The notes: a model not told the origin generated them from the sequence alone. Counted from the stretch's first letter, positions 45,263 through 54,484 are shown. The stretch: 64,000 nucleotides of DNA from Alicyclobacillus mali NBRC 102425 (GCF_001570745.1 NZ_BCSG01000018.1:39676-103675), one strand, 5' to 3'. Numbers and translations: made by a program.

Positions 45263-45982
45263 CTACGCGTCTGCGCCAGAGCCGGCAGGTTTCCGCTGGC
45301 GCATGTTTTCGTACAATTTCACAATGGCCTTTTGCTCAATGCGCGAAACGTAGCTGCGCGAAATGCCGAGTTCCTTCGCGATTTCCCGCTGCGTCCGCTC
45401 CTCCCCGTCCGGCAGCCCAAACCGCTTGCACAGCACCTCCCGCTCGCGCGGGGCGAGAAGCGGCAGGCACTCGAACATCTTCTGCTTCTCCCACGACATA
45501 TCCACGGCGTCGATCACGTCGTCCGGATCGGAACCCAACAGGTCCGCGAGCGTCATCTCGTTGCCGTCCTTGTCGGTGCCGACGGGATCGGACAAGAAGG
45601 CGTCGCGCCGATGCTTCTTGCTGCTGCGCAGGTACATGAGAATTTCGTTTTCGATGCAGCGGGCAGCGTAGGTCGCGAGCTTCGTGCCCTTGTCGGGCCG
45701 ATAGCTCTCGACGGCCTTGATGAGCCCGATGGTGCCGATGGAGATGAGATCGTCCATCTCCTCGCCGGAGGATTCGTACTTCTTGGCCAGGTGCGCGACG
45801 AGGCGCAGGTTATGCTCGATGAGGCGATTGCGCGCATCGGCGTCGCCCGCGAGGTAGTCGCGAATCGCGCGCTCTTCCTCCTCGGGGCTCAGCGGGTGAG
45901 GAAAAGCGCCCTGCTTGACATACGAGACAAACAGCGAGACGTCCTTGAACACGAGCGCCAGCAGCGTGAGCAAGCCGGGCAC
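45263..45982 (-). CDS. sigK: Sporulation sigma factor SigK (intact)
   Basis: Late mother-cell sigma factor, about 239 residues. The N-terminal hydrophobic pro-sequence (PGLLTLLALVFKDVSLFVSY) is followed by region 2 (ARNRLIEHNLRLVAHLAKKY; DLISIGTIGLIKAVESY; TYAARCIENEILMYLR) and region 4 (REIAKELGISRSYVSRIEQK). The gene is continuous, with no skin-type interruption. GTG 45982 is preferred because GGAGG then lies 8 bases away; GTG 45991 is in frame. Pro-sequence removal by SpoIVFB is expected from the family. Confidence 0.94.
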   Translation of the reverse strand: MPGLLTLLALVFKDVSLFVSYVKQGAFPHPLSPEEEERAIRDYLAGDADARNRLIEHNLRLVAHLAKKYESSGEEMDDLISIGTIGLIKAVESYRPDKGTKLATYAARCIENEILMYLRSSKKHRRDAFLSDPVGTDKDGNEMTLADLLGSDPDDVIDAVDMSWEKQKMFECLPLLAPREREVLCKRFGLPDGEERTQREIAKELGISRSYVSRIEQKAIVKLYENMRQRKPAGSGADA

Positions 45983-46125
45983 TTGGTCCACCTCCAGCCT
46001 GGATGCGTTGCATCTAAAGCTTTATGCGGAGAGGACAGGAAAACTGCTATGGCACAGGAAAGGGACATCCGGATTTCCAACGGGGCATCCTGGCGAAGCA
46101 TGCAGAAATCGCAGGAGAGACGGGA

Positions 46126-46155
46126 TTGCTCATCACATCTAAATCGTGCTATAAT
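46126..46155 (+). promoter_or_regulatory. Promoter of the ABC transporter pair
   Basis: TTGCTC (46126-46131), 18 bases, TGC then perfect TATAAT (46150-46155). An imperfect palindrome with TTGT/ACAA ends (46156-46174) overlaps the start site and could be an operator. Confidence 0.75.
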
Positions 46156-46222
46156 TTGTATAATCATATCACAACCTGGCCAGACGTCCAAGGGAGAGGG
46201 CAGCGCAGGCGGAGGTGCGCAG

Positions 46223-46987
46223 ATGCTGTTTAGACAGACCTACGAATATTTCGTGCTCTTTAACAAGGTAGCCTTCAGCAACCGCTTGGGATTCCTGTGG
46301 ATGCTCGTATTGCCCGCCGCTGTGTTCATCGCGCAGCACGCCTCGTGGTTTGCGCACAAGCCGACCATCCCAACGTATGATGCCTCTCTGGCCGGTTGGT
46401 GGGGATACGTGGTACTCGGCAGCTCGGTGAACGGCGTCGGATTATCGCTGTTACAGATGCGAGAGTCGGGATTTCTCAAGATGTTCCGCTTTGTCGGAGG
46501 GCACGCCTATACGGTCGCAGCAGGACAAATTGCGTCGATGTTGTTCTACACGCTCGTCAACGTCACACTGCTCACCGCGGCGACGTCCCCGATGTCCCCG
46601 GTTCCGTTTTTTGCGCTGTGGCCAATTGCCATGCTCGCCTGCACAATATCCTTCATCCCGGTCGCCATCTTTTTCTGCCTGATTCCGTCTCTGCCTGTGA
46701 GAGTTCAGTCCATTTCACCGCTGCTCAACGTGCTCATCGCGCCGTTGGTGTACCTGGCGTTTGTTGATGGCTACCGTTCCTTTCCAATCACCAGAGAGAT
46801 TCTCGACACCTTGAACCCCATCGTGTTCGTCATGCGACTCACAAGCGCTTTGTTCACTGTGACAGGGCTCGGCTCATCGATGCACGCAGACACACTTCCA
46901 GTCATCGCGGTAGGCGTGTTCTATTTGATGATAGGTCTCATAGGTCTGCGCTCGATTCGCGTGATATCCACCGTGCTGAGAACATGA
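46223..46987 (+). CDS. ABC-2 type membrane permease
   Basis: A 254-residue protein with six hydrophobic segments in the layout of ABC-2 exporters: LGFLWMLVLPAAVFIAQ, YVVLGSSVNGVGLSLLQ, ASMLFYTLVNVTLLTAA, PIAMLACTISFIPVAIFF, SPLLNVLIAPLVYLAF and VIAVGVFYLMIGLIGL. The motif RESGFLKMFRFVGG after TM2 is the usual coupling-helix region. GGAGGTG precedes ATG 46223. It is followed 36 bases later by the matching ATPase. The exported substrate is unknown. Confidence 0.82.
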   Translation: MLFRQTYEYFVLFNKVAFSNRLGFLWMLVLPAAVFIAQHASWFAHKPTIPTYDASLAGWWGYVVLGSSVNGVGLSLLQMRESGFLKMFRFVGGHAYTVAAGQIASMLFYTLVNVTLLTAATSPMSPVPFFALWPIAMLACTISFIPVAIFFCLIPSLPVRVQSISPLLNVLIAPLVYLAFVDGYRSFPITREILDTLNPIVFVMRLTSALFTVTGLGSSMHADTLPVIAVGVFYLMIGLIGLRSIRVISTVLRT

Positions 46988-47023
46988 CGAAGGCACGAAC
47001 TGCCGTACAGGGAGGACGACGAC

Positions 47024-47746
47024 GTGCGACTTCAGCTGGAGGAAGTCTCGTTTCGCTATCCTCGATCGAATCGTTGGATTCTAAAGGATCTTTCCGCGAC
47101 GTTTGAGCCCGGGAAGCTGAACGCAGTCATCGGGTTGAATGGCACGGGAAAGACCACGCTCTTCGACATCATCGCCGGTGCCTTGCCGCGCCCGGATGGC
47201 GTCTTGGGAGCGCCTTCTCCAGAGCGCATTGTGTATCAGCTGCAGAGCGTTCCGCTGTTCAACACGTTGAAGGGGAAGGACCTCGTTCGCCTTCTCATGA
47301 ACATCGACCACGGCGCCACGCCATCCGTCGGCGGATTTCCTCATCGCTTGGGACTCAACGAAAGAGAGAACGCGCTCTTCGAGCGCCTATGGTCCACTCG
47401 CCTTGGAGCCATGTCCGTGGGCGAACGCCGCTGGCTGGTGACGACATGCATTTCCTCGATGGATCGAGACTTGTATCTGTTTGACGAACCGACCGCGAAC
47501 GTCGACCCTGAAGCGCGTATCCGGATATTGTTCCGGCTCGGTAAACTCGCGCAGCGAGAAAACACAATCGTCATCATGTCCACTCACCACCTGCACGAGC
47601 TGCAGTACGTCGACTCCATGGTCTATCTGCTCCACGAGGGGCGGATTCGCTTCCAGGGGCCGTACGAGGCGTTCGTAAATCAGGTGGATGGCGAACCCCA
47701 TCAGAATCCGGACCAAATCTTTCACCGGCTCATTGAGGACACGTGA
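47024..47746 (+). CDS. ABC transporter ATP-binding protein with divergent signature motif
   Basis: A 240-residue ATPase subunit. Walker A is VIGLNGTGKTTLFD (about 36-49), Walker B is LYLFDEPTAN (about 149-158), and the H-loop STHHLHEL is present. The signature motif reads MSVGERR instead of LSGGQ and the Q-loop region is short. It starts with GTG, with GGAGGACGAC before it. With the preceding permease it forms a complete two-gene exporter. Confidence 0.85.
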   Translation: MRLQLEEVSFRYPRSNRWILKDLSATFEPGKLNAVIGLNGTGKTTLFDIIAGALPRPDGVLGAPSPERIVYQLQSVPLFNTLKGKDLVRLLMNIDHGATPSVGGFPHRLGLNERENALFERLWSTRLGAMSVGERRWLVTTCISSMDRDLYLFDEPTANVDPEARIRILFRLGKLAQRENTIVIMSTHHLHELQYVDSMVYLLHEGRIRFQGPYEAFVNQVDGEPHQNPDQIFHRLIEDT

Positions 47747-47749
47747 ACA

Positions 47750-48586
47750 TCAAAAAGATAGATCCCTTCTCCCAGGCGTTTGGCCGTCCGCCCCCAGCGG
47801 CTTTCGGAAAGTCAAGCAGTACAGGTTGCCCCCATCGAGCTCCTGCACGCGAACATCCTCAGCCATCTTCGGCACCGCGTGGATCGGTATCTCCACGAGC
47901 GCGCCGCGGTCTCGGAACCAACGCCTCACGAATGGAACTCGCTCGTAAGTGCTCCGGACCTTCCGCTCGGTTTCGTCCACCACCACAACCTTCGTTCCCG
48001 GCTTGGCAATGCGCATCATCTCCTGCATGGCACGCGCGGGATCGGTGAAAAAGTTGATTCCCCCCACGTGGAACACGACATCGAAGGTGTTATCTCGGAA
48101 TGGCAGAGCCTCCGCTAAGCCTTGAAACAACCGGATCTCCGCTCCCTCCCTCCGACACGCGCGCTGACAGACGCGCAACATGCCTAGCGAGAGGTCCAGT
48201 CCATACATTTCCAATCCAGAGTACGAACGATTCAGAAAGAGAAGGTTGCGACCTGTGCCACATGAAATTTCGATCACGCGGTCGCCGTCGCGCACCTCGA
48301 GCTCGCGCAGGATATCTGCCCGATACTGTTTTTCGCCGCCCGATCGGAGGGTGAAACTGAAGGAGTTGGCGAGATCGTAAACCGGAGCAATGCGATCGTA
48401 CAGCTTCTGATAGCGGGCGTTGGCTCCAACGACCGCCGCCTGCGCGGCAAAGATCGGAATCCCGTGCACCAGGGGATACTCGGATCCGCCCACGACGGCG
48501 CGCAGGGCGGGGCGGGGGCGCGCCACGAATTCGAGCGGCTTGCCATGCACGGGATCGCACAGGAGCGCGAGGGTTTCACGCTTCAT
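47750..48586 (-). CDS. Class I SAM methyltransferase
   Basis: A 278-residue protein with a short N-terminal Trm112-like segment (LALLCDPVHGKPLEF; only one Cys, so zinc binding is doubtful) and a Methyltransf_11 core: VIEISCGTGRNLLFL (about 104-118), GLDLSLGMLRVCQRA, AEALPFRDNTFDVVF. Similar to UbiE-type or small-molecule methyltransferases; substrate unknown. Convergent with the ABC pair (3 bases between stops). Confidence 0.8.
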   Translation of the reverse strand: MKRETLALLCDPVHGKPLEFVARPRPALRAVVGGSEYPLVHGIPIFAAQAAVVGANARYQKLYDRIAPVYDLANSFSFTLRSGGEKQYRADILRELEVRDGDRVIEISCGTGRNLLFLNRSYSGLEMYGLDLSLGMLRVCQRACRREGAEIRLFQGLAEALPFRDNTFDVVFHVGGINFFTDPARAMQEMMRIAKPGTKVVVVDETERKVRSTYERVPFVRRWFRDRGALVEIPIHAVPKMAEDVRVQELDGGNLYCLTFRKPLGADGQTPGRRDLSF

Positions 48587-48610
48587 GGAACACCGCCCTT
48601 CGCGCGACGC

Positions 48611-49591
48611 TCATGTTCCACCTTCGACGGGATCGCGGCGCGGGATCTCAATGACCGCGCGCATCGCGTCGTCCTCGATCCCGCAGCGCAGGCGTTCATC
48701 CCACACCGTCAACCACTCGAACGCCTCGAGCAGCCGTTCGGGATCCGGGCCGCCCCGTTCATAGACGAGGTGGAATTCGAGGCCGCCAGCCACACCCCGG
48801 ATTTCCGTTCGATCCGGCCTTGGCTTGATCGCCAGAGCCGAGCGGCACAGGAAGCGCACCACGGCGCGCGTCCGGGCCCCGTCCCGCGCGGAAAGCGCGG
48901 GAATATCCCGCACGTGACAGGGGACGCCTGGAAGGATGGATTCTGCTTCTCGGCGCAGCGCGTCCGCGAGCGCGGCGCTGGCCCCCACCGCTCCCGTACG
49001 CTCCGTGCTCTGCTCGAGCGCCTCGACCGCCTGTCGCCAGCCAAGCACCGCGAGCTGTTTCCACGCCTGTTCACGGCGCCGAGATTCGGCGAGCAGGCGC
49101 GCGGCGCGCACGCCGAAATACAGCATCACGATGGCGAACCCGGCGATGGCGCCTTCCATCGGCGTCAGCCGCGTGGTCAACACCAACGACAGCCCGAGGA
49201 TCACGTACAGAACCGTGTTTGCCACGTCGTGCGGCCGCAACACGGCGGCCACATAACCCAGGATGGGCCACAACAGATCCGTCGCGTGGTTCGGCGGCGT
49301 GTCGCCGGCAAACAAGAGTCCGAGGCACGCCAGCATGGCGGCGATGCTCACGTACGGCGCCAGACGGTGCCCGGCGCGCCCGCTGAGCACGAGCACTACG
49401 GCAGCCTCCGCGAGCACCATGGCCTCGTAGTACAGGCGAATGATGAAGGGACCGTGCGCAAGCGGTAGGTAGACCACCAAAATCGCCAAGGCGGCGATGG
49501 TTCGCGGCACCCAATGCGTCCAGTCCGCCCACGTCCGGCGGATGTCCGCCCGAACCTGTCGATACGTGCCCAGAAGTTTCTTCCTCTTCAT
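48611..49591 (-). CDS. Membrane protein with kinase-like layout, unknown function
   Basis: A 326-residue protein: about five to six membrane helices (about 28-160), then a soluble region beginning with a basic coiled-coil (ARLLAESRRREQAWKQLAVL). The order resembles a sensor histidine kinase, but I find neither an H-box nor N/G-box ATP motifs, so I do not call it a kinase. ATG 49591 lies only 6 bases from an extended -10 (TGCTATGAT) and has no good ribosome-binding site. It lies 24 bases upstream of the methyltransferase on the same strand. Confidence 0.6.
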   Translation of the reverse strand: MKRKKLLGTYRQVRADIRRTWADWTHWVPRTIAALAILVVYLPLAHGPFIIRLYYEAMVLAEAAVVLVLSGRAGHRLAPYVSIAAMLACLGLLFAGDTPPNHATDLLWPILGYVAAVLRPHDVANTVLYVILGLSLVLTTRLTPMEGAIAGFAIVMLYFGVRAARLLAESRRREQAWKQLAVLGWRQAVEALEQSTERTGAVGASAALADALRREAESILPGVPCHVRDIPALSARDGARTRAVVRFLCRSALAIKPRPDRTEIRGVAGGLEFHLVYERGGPDPERLLEAFEWLTVWDERLRCGIEDDAMRAVIEIPRRDPVEGGT

Positions 49592-49597
49592 GCGCCT

Positions 49598-49606
49598 ATC
49601 ATAGCA
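49598..49606 (-). promoter_or_regulatory. Extended -10 element at the start of the membrane gene
   Basis: TGCTATGAT ends 6 bases before ATG 49591, so transcription would begin at or next to the A of the start codon. No clear -35. Confidence 0.45.
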
Positions 49607-49677
49607 AACGCGAAAAAGGTCGGCCACTGACATCCTGCGAGCGAGGCGCGCGAAGCGCCACCTCTCGCCCCTGCGAC

Positions 49678-50772
49678 TCACCTGCTGCTCGACTGCTCCG
49701 ACCGCTTCTTCAGATTCTCTTCCCGCAGCATCTCATTATGCAACTGCTGGCTGTACGTCTCGGCGAAGTAGTGTTCGCCGGTTCCGTTGCCCTTGGCCAC
49801 GTAGTACAGATACTTCGTGTGCGCGGGGTGGAGCGCCGCCTCAATGCTCGCAAGGCTCGGACTGCAAATCGGCCCAGGCGGCAATCCGCCGTACAAATAC
49901 GTGTTGTAGGGATTTCGCGCGTCCATGATGTCCGCATCCGTCACGACCGTCAGGTGTCGACCGATGGCATAATCCACCGTGGCGTCGATCTGCAAGCGCA
50001 TGTTGAGCCTCAGCCGGTTGTCGATCACGCTCGCGATGATCGGCCGCTCGGAGGCCACCTCCGCCTCGTTTTCGATCAGCGACGCCTCCGTGATCGCCTC
50101 GTTCAGCGTGAGCTTGTCCGCCCGCAGCGCCGCTTCGTTCGCGGGCGTGAGCACGCGCGCCGCAAAGTCGTTCAGCATTTCATTCACGACGTCCACCGGG
50201 TTTTCATTCCGGTAGAACTGATACGTGTCCGGGAACAGGTATCCCTCGAGCCGGTAGCGAACATCGCGCCGCCCCGCAAGCTGCTTCAAAAACGCCTGAT
50301 GGTAGTCGCCCGCTTGCACCGCTTTGAGAAACGCCGCCTCGCTGCAAACTCCATCCTGTGCGAGCCGCGCCGCGATGTCCACAATGTCATAACCCGGCGG
50401 AATGGTCACATTGACCACGTCGGGGACGATCTCGCCCGCGGTCATCTGCCGATAGATCTGTGGCGCTGACTCATCCGCGGACAGCGCGTACGTGCCGGCC
50501 AAAATCGGGCCGCCCCCGCGCAGACGCCCGTACAGCTCAAACGCGGTGGCGCTGCGGATGAGCCTCATCGCCTTCAATCGCTCGGCGACCGTGGCGACCG
50601 TATCGCCGGCCTTCACCTCGAACCGCTCGAGCGGAGCCTTGGCCGACGACACGGGCCGCAGCCCCGCGCGGAACCACGCGCCAAAGACGAGCGCGACCAC
50701 GACCACAAGCGCCAGGGCGACAACGATGATCCATCGCGCGCGCCGCCTCGCGCTTGCTGGCTGGTTCGACAT
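49678..50772 (-). CDS. mltG: Endolytic murein transglycosylase MltG
   Basis: Terminates glycan strand growth by cleaving nascent peptidoglycan. The 364-residue protein has one N-terminal helix (about 14-38), a LysM-like region (VKAGDTVATVAERLKAM) and the YceG/MltG domain with the catalytic Glu in ASLIENEAEV and the C-terminal LYGGLPPGPICSPSLASI. ATG 50772 has GGAAGGTGA upstream. B. subtilis yrrL sits in the same ruvX-ireB-alaS cluster; the yrzB gene between ruvX and mltG is missing here. Confidence 0.95.
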   Translation of the reverse strand: MSNQPASARRRARWIIVVALALVVVVALVFGAWFRAGLRPVSSAKAPLERFEVKAGDTVATVAERLKAMRLIRSATAFELYGRLRGGGPILAGTYALSADESAPQIYRQMTAGEIVPDVVNVTIPPGYDIVDIAARLAQDGVCSEAAFLKAVQAGDYHQAFLKQLAGRRDVRYRLEGYLFPDTYQFYRNENPVDVVNEMLNDFAARVLTPANEAALRADKLTLNEAITEASLIENEAEVASERPIIASVIDNRLRLNMRLQIDATVDYAIGRHLTVVTDADIMDARNPYNTYLYGGLPPGPICSPSLASIEAALHPAHTKYLYYVAKGNGTGEHYFAETYSQQLHNEMLREENLKKRSEQSSSR

Positions 50773-50790
50773 ACATTCACCTTCCAACGT

Positions 50791-51234
50791 TCAACCTTCG
50801 AATTCCGCGCCCTCGCCGCCCGCCCGCTGACGCGATCGCAGGTAGTCTTCGAGCAGGACCTGCGCGGCGGCCGCGTCGAGCGTCGCGCGGCGCTCCCTGC
50901 GCCGCACGTTCTGCTCGATGAGGAAGCGCTCCGCGCTCACCGTGGTCAACCGCTCATCGTACAGATGGACCGGCAGGCCCGTGCGCGCCGCCAGCATCCG
51001 GGCGAACTTCTCCGCACGCGACGTCATCTCCGACGGCTGGCCCGACATGTGGAGCGGTCGCCCGACGACAATCCGCCCCACCTCTTCCCGCCGCGCCAAC
51101 TCCGCGACTTCGTCCGCCGCCTGCCCATCCGATTGGCGCTCGATCACGCCGTACGGCTGCGCGATGAGCCCCGTGGGATCCGACAAGGCGACACCAATCC
51201 GCCGCTCGCCGAAATCAATCGCCATCGTCCGCAT
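50791..51234 (-). CDS. ruvX: Holliday-junction resolvase-like nuclease YqgF/RuvX
   Basis: A 147-residue RNase H-fold protein, family YqgF, linked to pre-16S rRNA 5' processing and possible resolvase activity. Motifs: MAIDFGERRIGVALSDPTG (first catalytic Asp), RIVVGRPLHMSG, VHLYDERLTTVSAERFL and DAAAAQVLLEDYL. ATG 51234 is chosen among three close starts. It overlaps the ireB end by 20 bases. Confidence 0.94.
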   Translation of the reverse strand: MRTMAIDFGERRIGVALSDPTGLIAQPYGVIERQSDGQAADEVAELARREEVGRIVVGRPLHMSGQPSEMTSRAEKFARMLAARTGLPVHLYDERLTTVSAERFLIEQNVRRRERRATLDAAAAQVLLEDYLRSRQRAGGEGAEFEG

Positions 51235-51490
51235 CGCCATACAGTGCGGCGTAGGCCCGCACGAGCTCCTCGATGAGATCATCCCGCTCGATGCGCCGGA
51301 TGGTGTTGCGCGCGTCCATGTGGCTCGTGATGTACGCAGGATCGCCCGAAATCAGGTACCCCGCAATCTGGTACACGGGATTGTACCCCTTTTCCTTCAG
51401 GGCGCGGTACGCGATTTGAAACGCGCGCCGAACCTCGGGATTGCCTGACTTCGACGCGAATCGCATCGTGCTGTCAAACTCTTGTCCCAA
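51215..51490 (-). CDS. ireB: IreB family (UPF0297, YrzL)
   Basis: A 91-residue protein matching UPF0297: FDSTMRFASKSG, AYRALKEKGYNPVYQIAGYL, SGDPAYITSHMDARNTIRRI, then ERDDLIEELV. Enterococcal IreB is a substrate of the PASTA kinase IreK and affects cephalosporin resistance. The TTG at 51490 was chosen because GAGCGAGG lies 8 bases upstream. Order alaS-ireB-ruvX is conserved in Firmicutes. Confidence 0.94.
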   Translation of the reverse strand: MGQEFDSTMRFASKSGNPEVRRAFQIAYRALKEKGYNPVYQIAGYLISGDPAYITSHMDARNTIRRIERDDLIEELVRAYAALYGDADDGD

Positions 51491-51552
51491 TGCCCGCACC
51501 TCGCTCGGGCGTCTGCCGACGCCAAAAAGTCGCTCGTCCCCTTACTTTCGAG

Positions 51553-54192
51553 TCAGCGCGCGCGATTTCCTGCGGCCTGCTCGAGAATTTCCCCGACCTT
51601 TTGGATGGCCTCGGAGAGCTTCGCCGCGTCTCGGCCTCCTGCCTGGGCCAGATCCGGCCTGCCGCCGCCGCCACCGCCGGTCACCGCGGCCACCTGTTTG
51701 ACAATCTCACCCGCATGGAGGCCCCGCGACTGCCAGTCCTTCGACACGTACGCGACAAACTGCACCTTGCCGCGGTGGGCGGATCCCAGCACCACCACGA
51801 CGGAGTCCACCCGGGCCTTGATCTCGTCCACCAGCTGGCGCAGCCCGTCCATGTCGAGATCGGACAGCGCAGCGCGAATGACGGGGACCCCCGCCACCGT
51901 CTCGACGTTCGCGACGAGCTCGTCCACGCGCGCGTGCGCCAGACGCGCCTTCGCCGACTCGAGCTCCCGCTCCATCTCGCGCATCTCCTGCACCACGCGC
52001 TGCGCGCGCTCCACCACCGTGCTCACGTTGGTCTTCAACGCGTCCGCCACCTGGCGCAGCCGCTCCTCGCGCTCCCGGGCGACGCGATACGCGTGCCGAC
52101 CGGTGACCGCTTCGATGCGGCGCGTGCCGCTCGCGATGCCCGTCTCGGACGTGATGAGAAATTGCCCAATGACGCCCGTCCGCGGCACGTGGCAGCCGCC
52201 GCAAAGCTCGATGCTCTCGCCCGCCTGGACGACGCGCACCCGCTGGCCGTACTTCTCGCCGAAGAGCGCCATGGCACCCATGGCCTTGGCCTCATCCAAA
52301 TCCATTTCGCCGATGTGAACGGCGTGATCGCGCCAGATCTCGTCGTTCACGCGGCGCTCCACCTCGGCCAGTTCCTCCTCCGTGAGCGGCCCGAAGTGAG
52401 AGAAATCAAACCGCAGGCGCTCCGGTTCGACGAGCGATCCCGCCTGCGCCACGTGCGTCCCGAGCACGTCGCGCAGCGCCTTGTGCAGGAGGTGCGTCGC
52501 CGTGTGATTTTTCACCGTGTCGCGGCGGGAGTCCTCGTCCACGTGCGCTCGCACGCTGTCGCCCTGAAGCAGCGAGCCGTCGACGACGCGCACCCGCATG
52601 ACGTGCTGCCCGTGCGGCGCCTTCTGCACGTCGAGGACCTCCGCCTTGCCGTTTGTGCCGACGATCTCGCCGCGATCCCCCACCTGTCCGCCGCTCTCCG
52701 CGTAAAACGGCGTGACATCGAGGATGACCTGGCCTTCCTCGCCGATGGCGAGCCCATCGACGCGATCGCCATCCTTGAAGATGCCAAGGATGGTCGCGTC
52801 CACGGTGAGCTCGTCGTAACCGACGAACTGAGATGGCTCCGTGAAGGTCTCCAGGGCGCCGCGCTGGCTCTGCATGCCCTCGGCCACCTGCCGGGCCTCG
52901 CGCGCCCGCGCGCGCTGTTCCTCGAGCTCGCGCTCAAACCCTTCCCGGTCCACCTCGATGCCGTTCTCGCGCGCGATCTCGACGGTGAGATCGATGGGAA
53001 AGCCGTACGTGTCGTACAGGCGGAAGGCCGCTTCCCCGGACAGGACGGTCTCGCCGCGCGCCTTGACCTCGTCGATGGTCCGGTTCAAGAGCTCCTCGCC
53101 GGCGGCGAGCGTCTGCAGGAAGCGCTCCTCCTCGGTGCGAACCACGCGCTCAATGAGAGATCGCTTCTCGCGCACCTCGGGATAGTCTTCGCCCATGATG
53201 CGGTCCACCACGTCCACGAGCTCGTACAAGAAGGGACGTTCGACGCCGAGCTTGCGGCCGCTTCGCACCGCGCGGCGCAGCAGGCGGCGGATGATGTACC
53301 CGCGGCCTTCATTGGACGGGAGCACGCCGTCTCCGATGGCGAACGTCACCGTGCGGACGTGATCGGCGATGATCTTGAGATGGACGTCGTCCTCAGACGA
53401 TCGACCGTACGGGCGCCCCGAAAGTTCGGCGGCGCGCTGGATAATGGGCCGGAACAGGTCCGTCTCGAAGTTGTTCGGCACGTCCTGCAGGATGCTCGCC
53501 AGGCGCTCCAGGCCCGAGCCCGTGTCGATGTTCTTCTTCGGCAACGGCGAATACGATCCGTCCGCGTTCTTGTTGAACTGCGTGAACACGAGGTTCCAGA
53601 TCTCGAGAAACCGATCGCAGTCGCAGCCGGGCTTGCATTCAGGCGAACCGCAGCCGTAGGCCTCGCCGCGATCGTAGAAGATCTCCGAACACGGGCCGCA
53701 GGGTCCTTCGCCGATCTCCCAGAAGTTATCTTCCTTGCCGCGGTAGATGCGCGACTCGGGCAGCCCGACTCGGTGATGCCACACCTCGAACGCCTCGTCG
53801 TCCTCCTCGTGAATGGTGACGGAGATGCGATCCGGGTCCAGTTCGAGGACCTGCGTCAAGAACTCCCACGCCCAGGTGATGGCCTCGAGCTTGAAGTAGT
53901 CGCCGAACGAAAAATTGCCGAGCATTTCAAAGAACGTCTGGTGTCGCGCGGTGTGGCCGACTTCCTCGATGTCGTTGGTGCGAATGCACTTCTGCGCATC
54001 CACGATGCGCGGCACCTCTGGAATTTCCCGGCCGTCGAAATACGGCTTCAGGGGCGCCATGCCCGCGTTGATCCACAGCAGAGTCGGATCGTCCTTCGGC
54101 ACGAGCGGAAAGCTCGGCAACACCATGTGACCGCGCTCCGCAAAAAATTGCTTGAATGCGCGGCGAATTTCTTGTCCAGTGAGCGATTTCAT
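51553..54192 (-). CDS. alaS: Alanyl-tRNA synthetase
   Basis: Charges tRNA-Ala; 879 residues, full length. Class II motifs are in the N-terminal catalytic domain (MKSLTGQEIRRAFKQFF; MAPLKPYFDG; RHQTFFEMLGNFSFGDYFK). The editing domain has HTATHLLHKALR and CGGCHVPRTG (zinc ligands), and the C-Ala region ends with GGGGGGRPDLAQAGG. ATG 54192 has GGAGGAGGAGG upstream. It is controlled by a T-box leader and is followed by ireB-ruvX-mltG. Confidence 0.98.
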   Translation of the reverse strand: MKSLTGQEIRRAFKQFFAERGHMVLPSFPLVPKDDPTLLWINAGMAPLKPYFDGREIPEVPRIVDAQKCIRTNDIEEVGHTARHQTFFEMLGNFSFGDYFKLEAITWAWEFLTQVLELDPDRISVTIHEEDDEAFEVWHHRVGLPESRIYRGKEDNFWEIGEGPCGPCSEIFYDRGEAYGCGSPECKPGCDCDRFLEIWNLVFTQFNKNADGSYSPLPKKNIDTGSGLERLASILQDVPNNFETDLFRPIIQRAAELSGRPYGRSSEDDVHLKIIADHVRTVTFAIGDGVLPSNEGRGYIIRRLLRRAVRSGRKLGVERPFLYELVDVVDRIMGEDYPEVREKRSLIERVVRTEEERFLQTLAAGEELLNRTIDEVKARGETVLSGEAAFRLYDTYGFPIDLTVEIARENGIEVDREGFERELEEQRARAREARQVAEGMQSQRGALETFTEPSQFVGYDELTVDATILGIFKDGDRVDGLAIGEEGQVILDVTPFYAESGGQVGDRGEIVGTNGKAEVLDVQKAPHGQHVMRVRVVDGSLLQGDSVRAHVDEDSRRDTVKNHTATHLLHKALRDVLGTHVAQAGSLVEPERLRFDFSHFGPLTEEELAEVERRVNDEIWRDHAVHIGEMDLDEAKAMGAMALFGEKYGQRVRVVQAGESIELCGGCHVPRTGVIGQFLITSETGIASGTRRIEAVTGRHAYRVAREREERLRQVADALKTNVSTVVERAQRVVQEMREMERELESAKARLAHARVDELVANVETVAGVPVIRAALSDLDMDGLRQLVDEIKARVDSVVVVLGSAHRGKVQFVAYVSKDWQSRGLHAGEIVKQVAAVTGGGGGGRPDLAQAGGRDAAKLSEAIQKVGEILEQAAGNRAR

Positions 54193-54243
54193 GCGCAACC
54201 TCCTCCTCCGACGCATCGCACTTCGGCTGTGTCCTTCTGCACG

Positions 54244-54484
54244 AAAAACCCCCGCCCCACAATCAGGGACGGGAGTTTCCCGCGGTACCACCCTGCTTAC
54301 AGGCTCGTCCGCTCGTCTGAGCCTGTCGCCTCTGGCGCTGTAACGGGCACACCCGGCGTGCTTTGCCACACGCGCTTGGAAGGGGCTTTGAACCGGTTGC
54401 CTCGAGGCAGCTCGCAGCCGAAGGCCGCCCTCTCTGAGCAAGGCGCCCCGATTCTACTTGTCTTCCGCATCGCTTTGTCGTCGA
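54244..54484 (-). promoter_or_regulatory. T-box riboswitch leader of alaS
   Basis: The minus-strand leader contains the T-box sequence AGGGTGGTACCGCGG (54280-54294) followed by a terminator (54244-54273: CCCGTCCC pairing with GGGGCGGG, then TTTTT). Stem I can be traced by GGAAG pairing with CTTCC, with an AGTAGAA-like S-turn. A GCC triplet (about 54384-54386) is a candidate alanine specifier. Uncharged tRNA-Ala would stabilise the antiterminator and allow alaS transcription. Confidence 0.93.

Noticed and set aside
45263..45991. Possible interruption of sigK by a skin-like element
   Set aside because: The frame is continuous from pro-sequence to region 4.
45983..46060. Sigma-E or sigma-K promoter before sigK
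   Set aside because: A CATA-like -10 exists but no matching -35 at the right distance.
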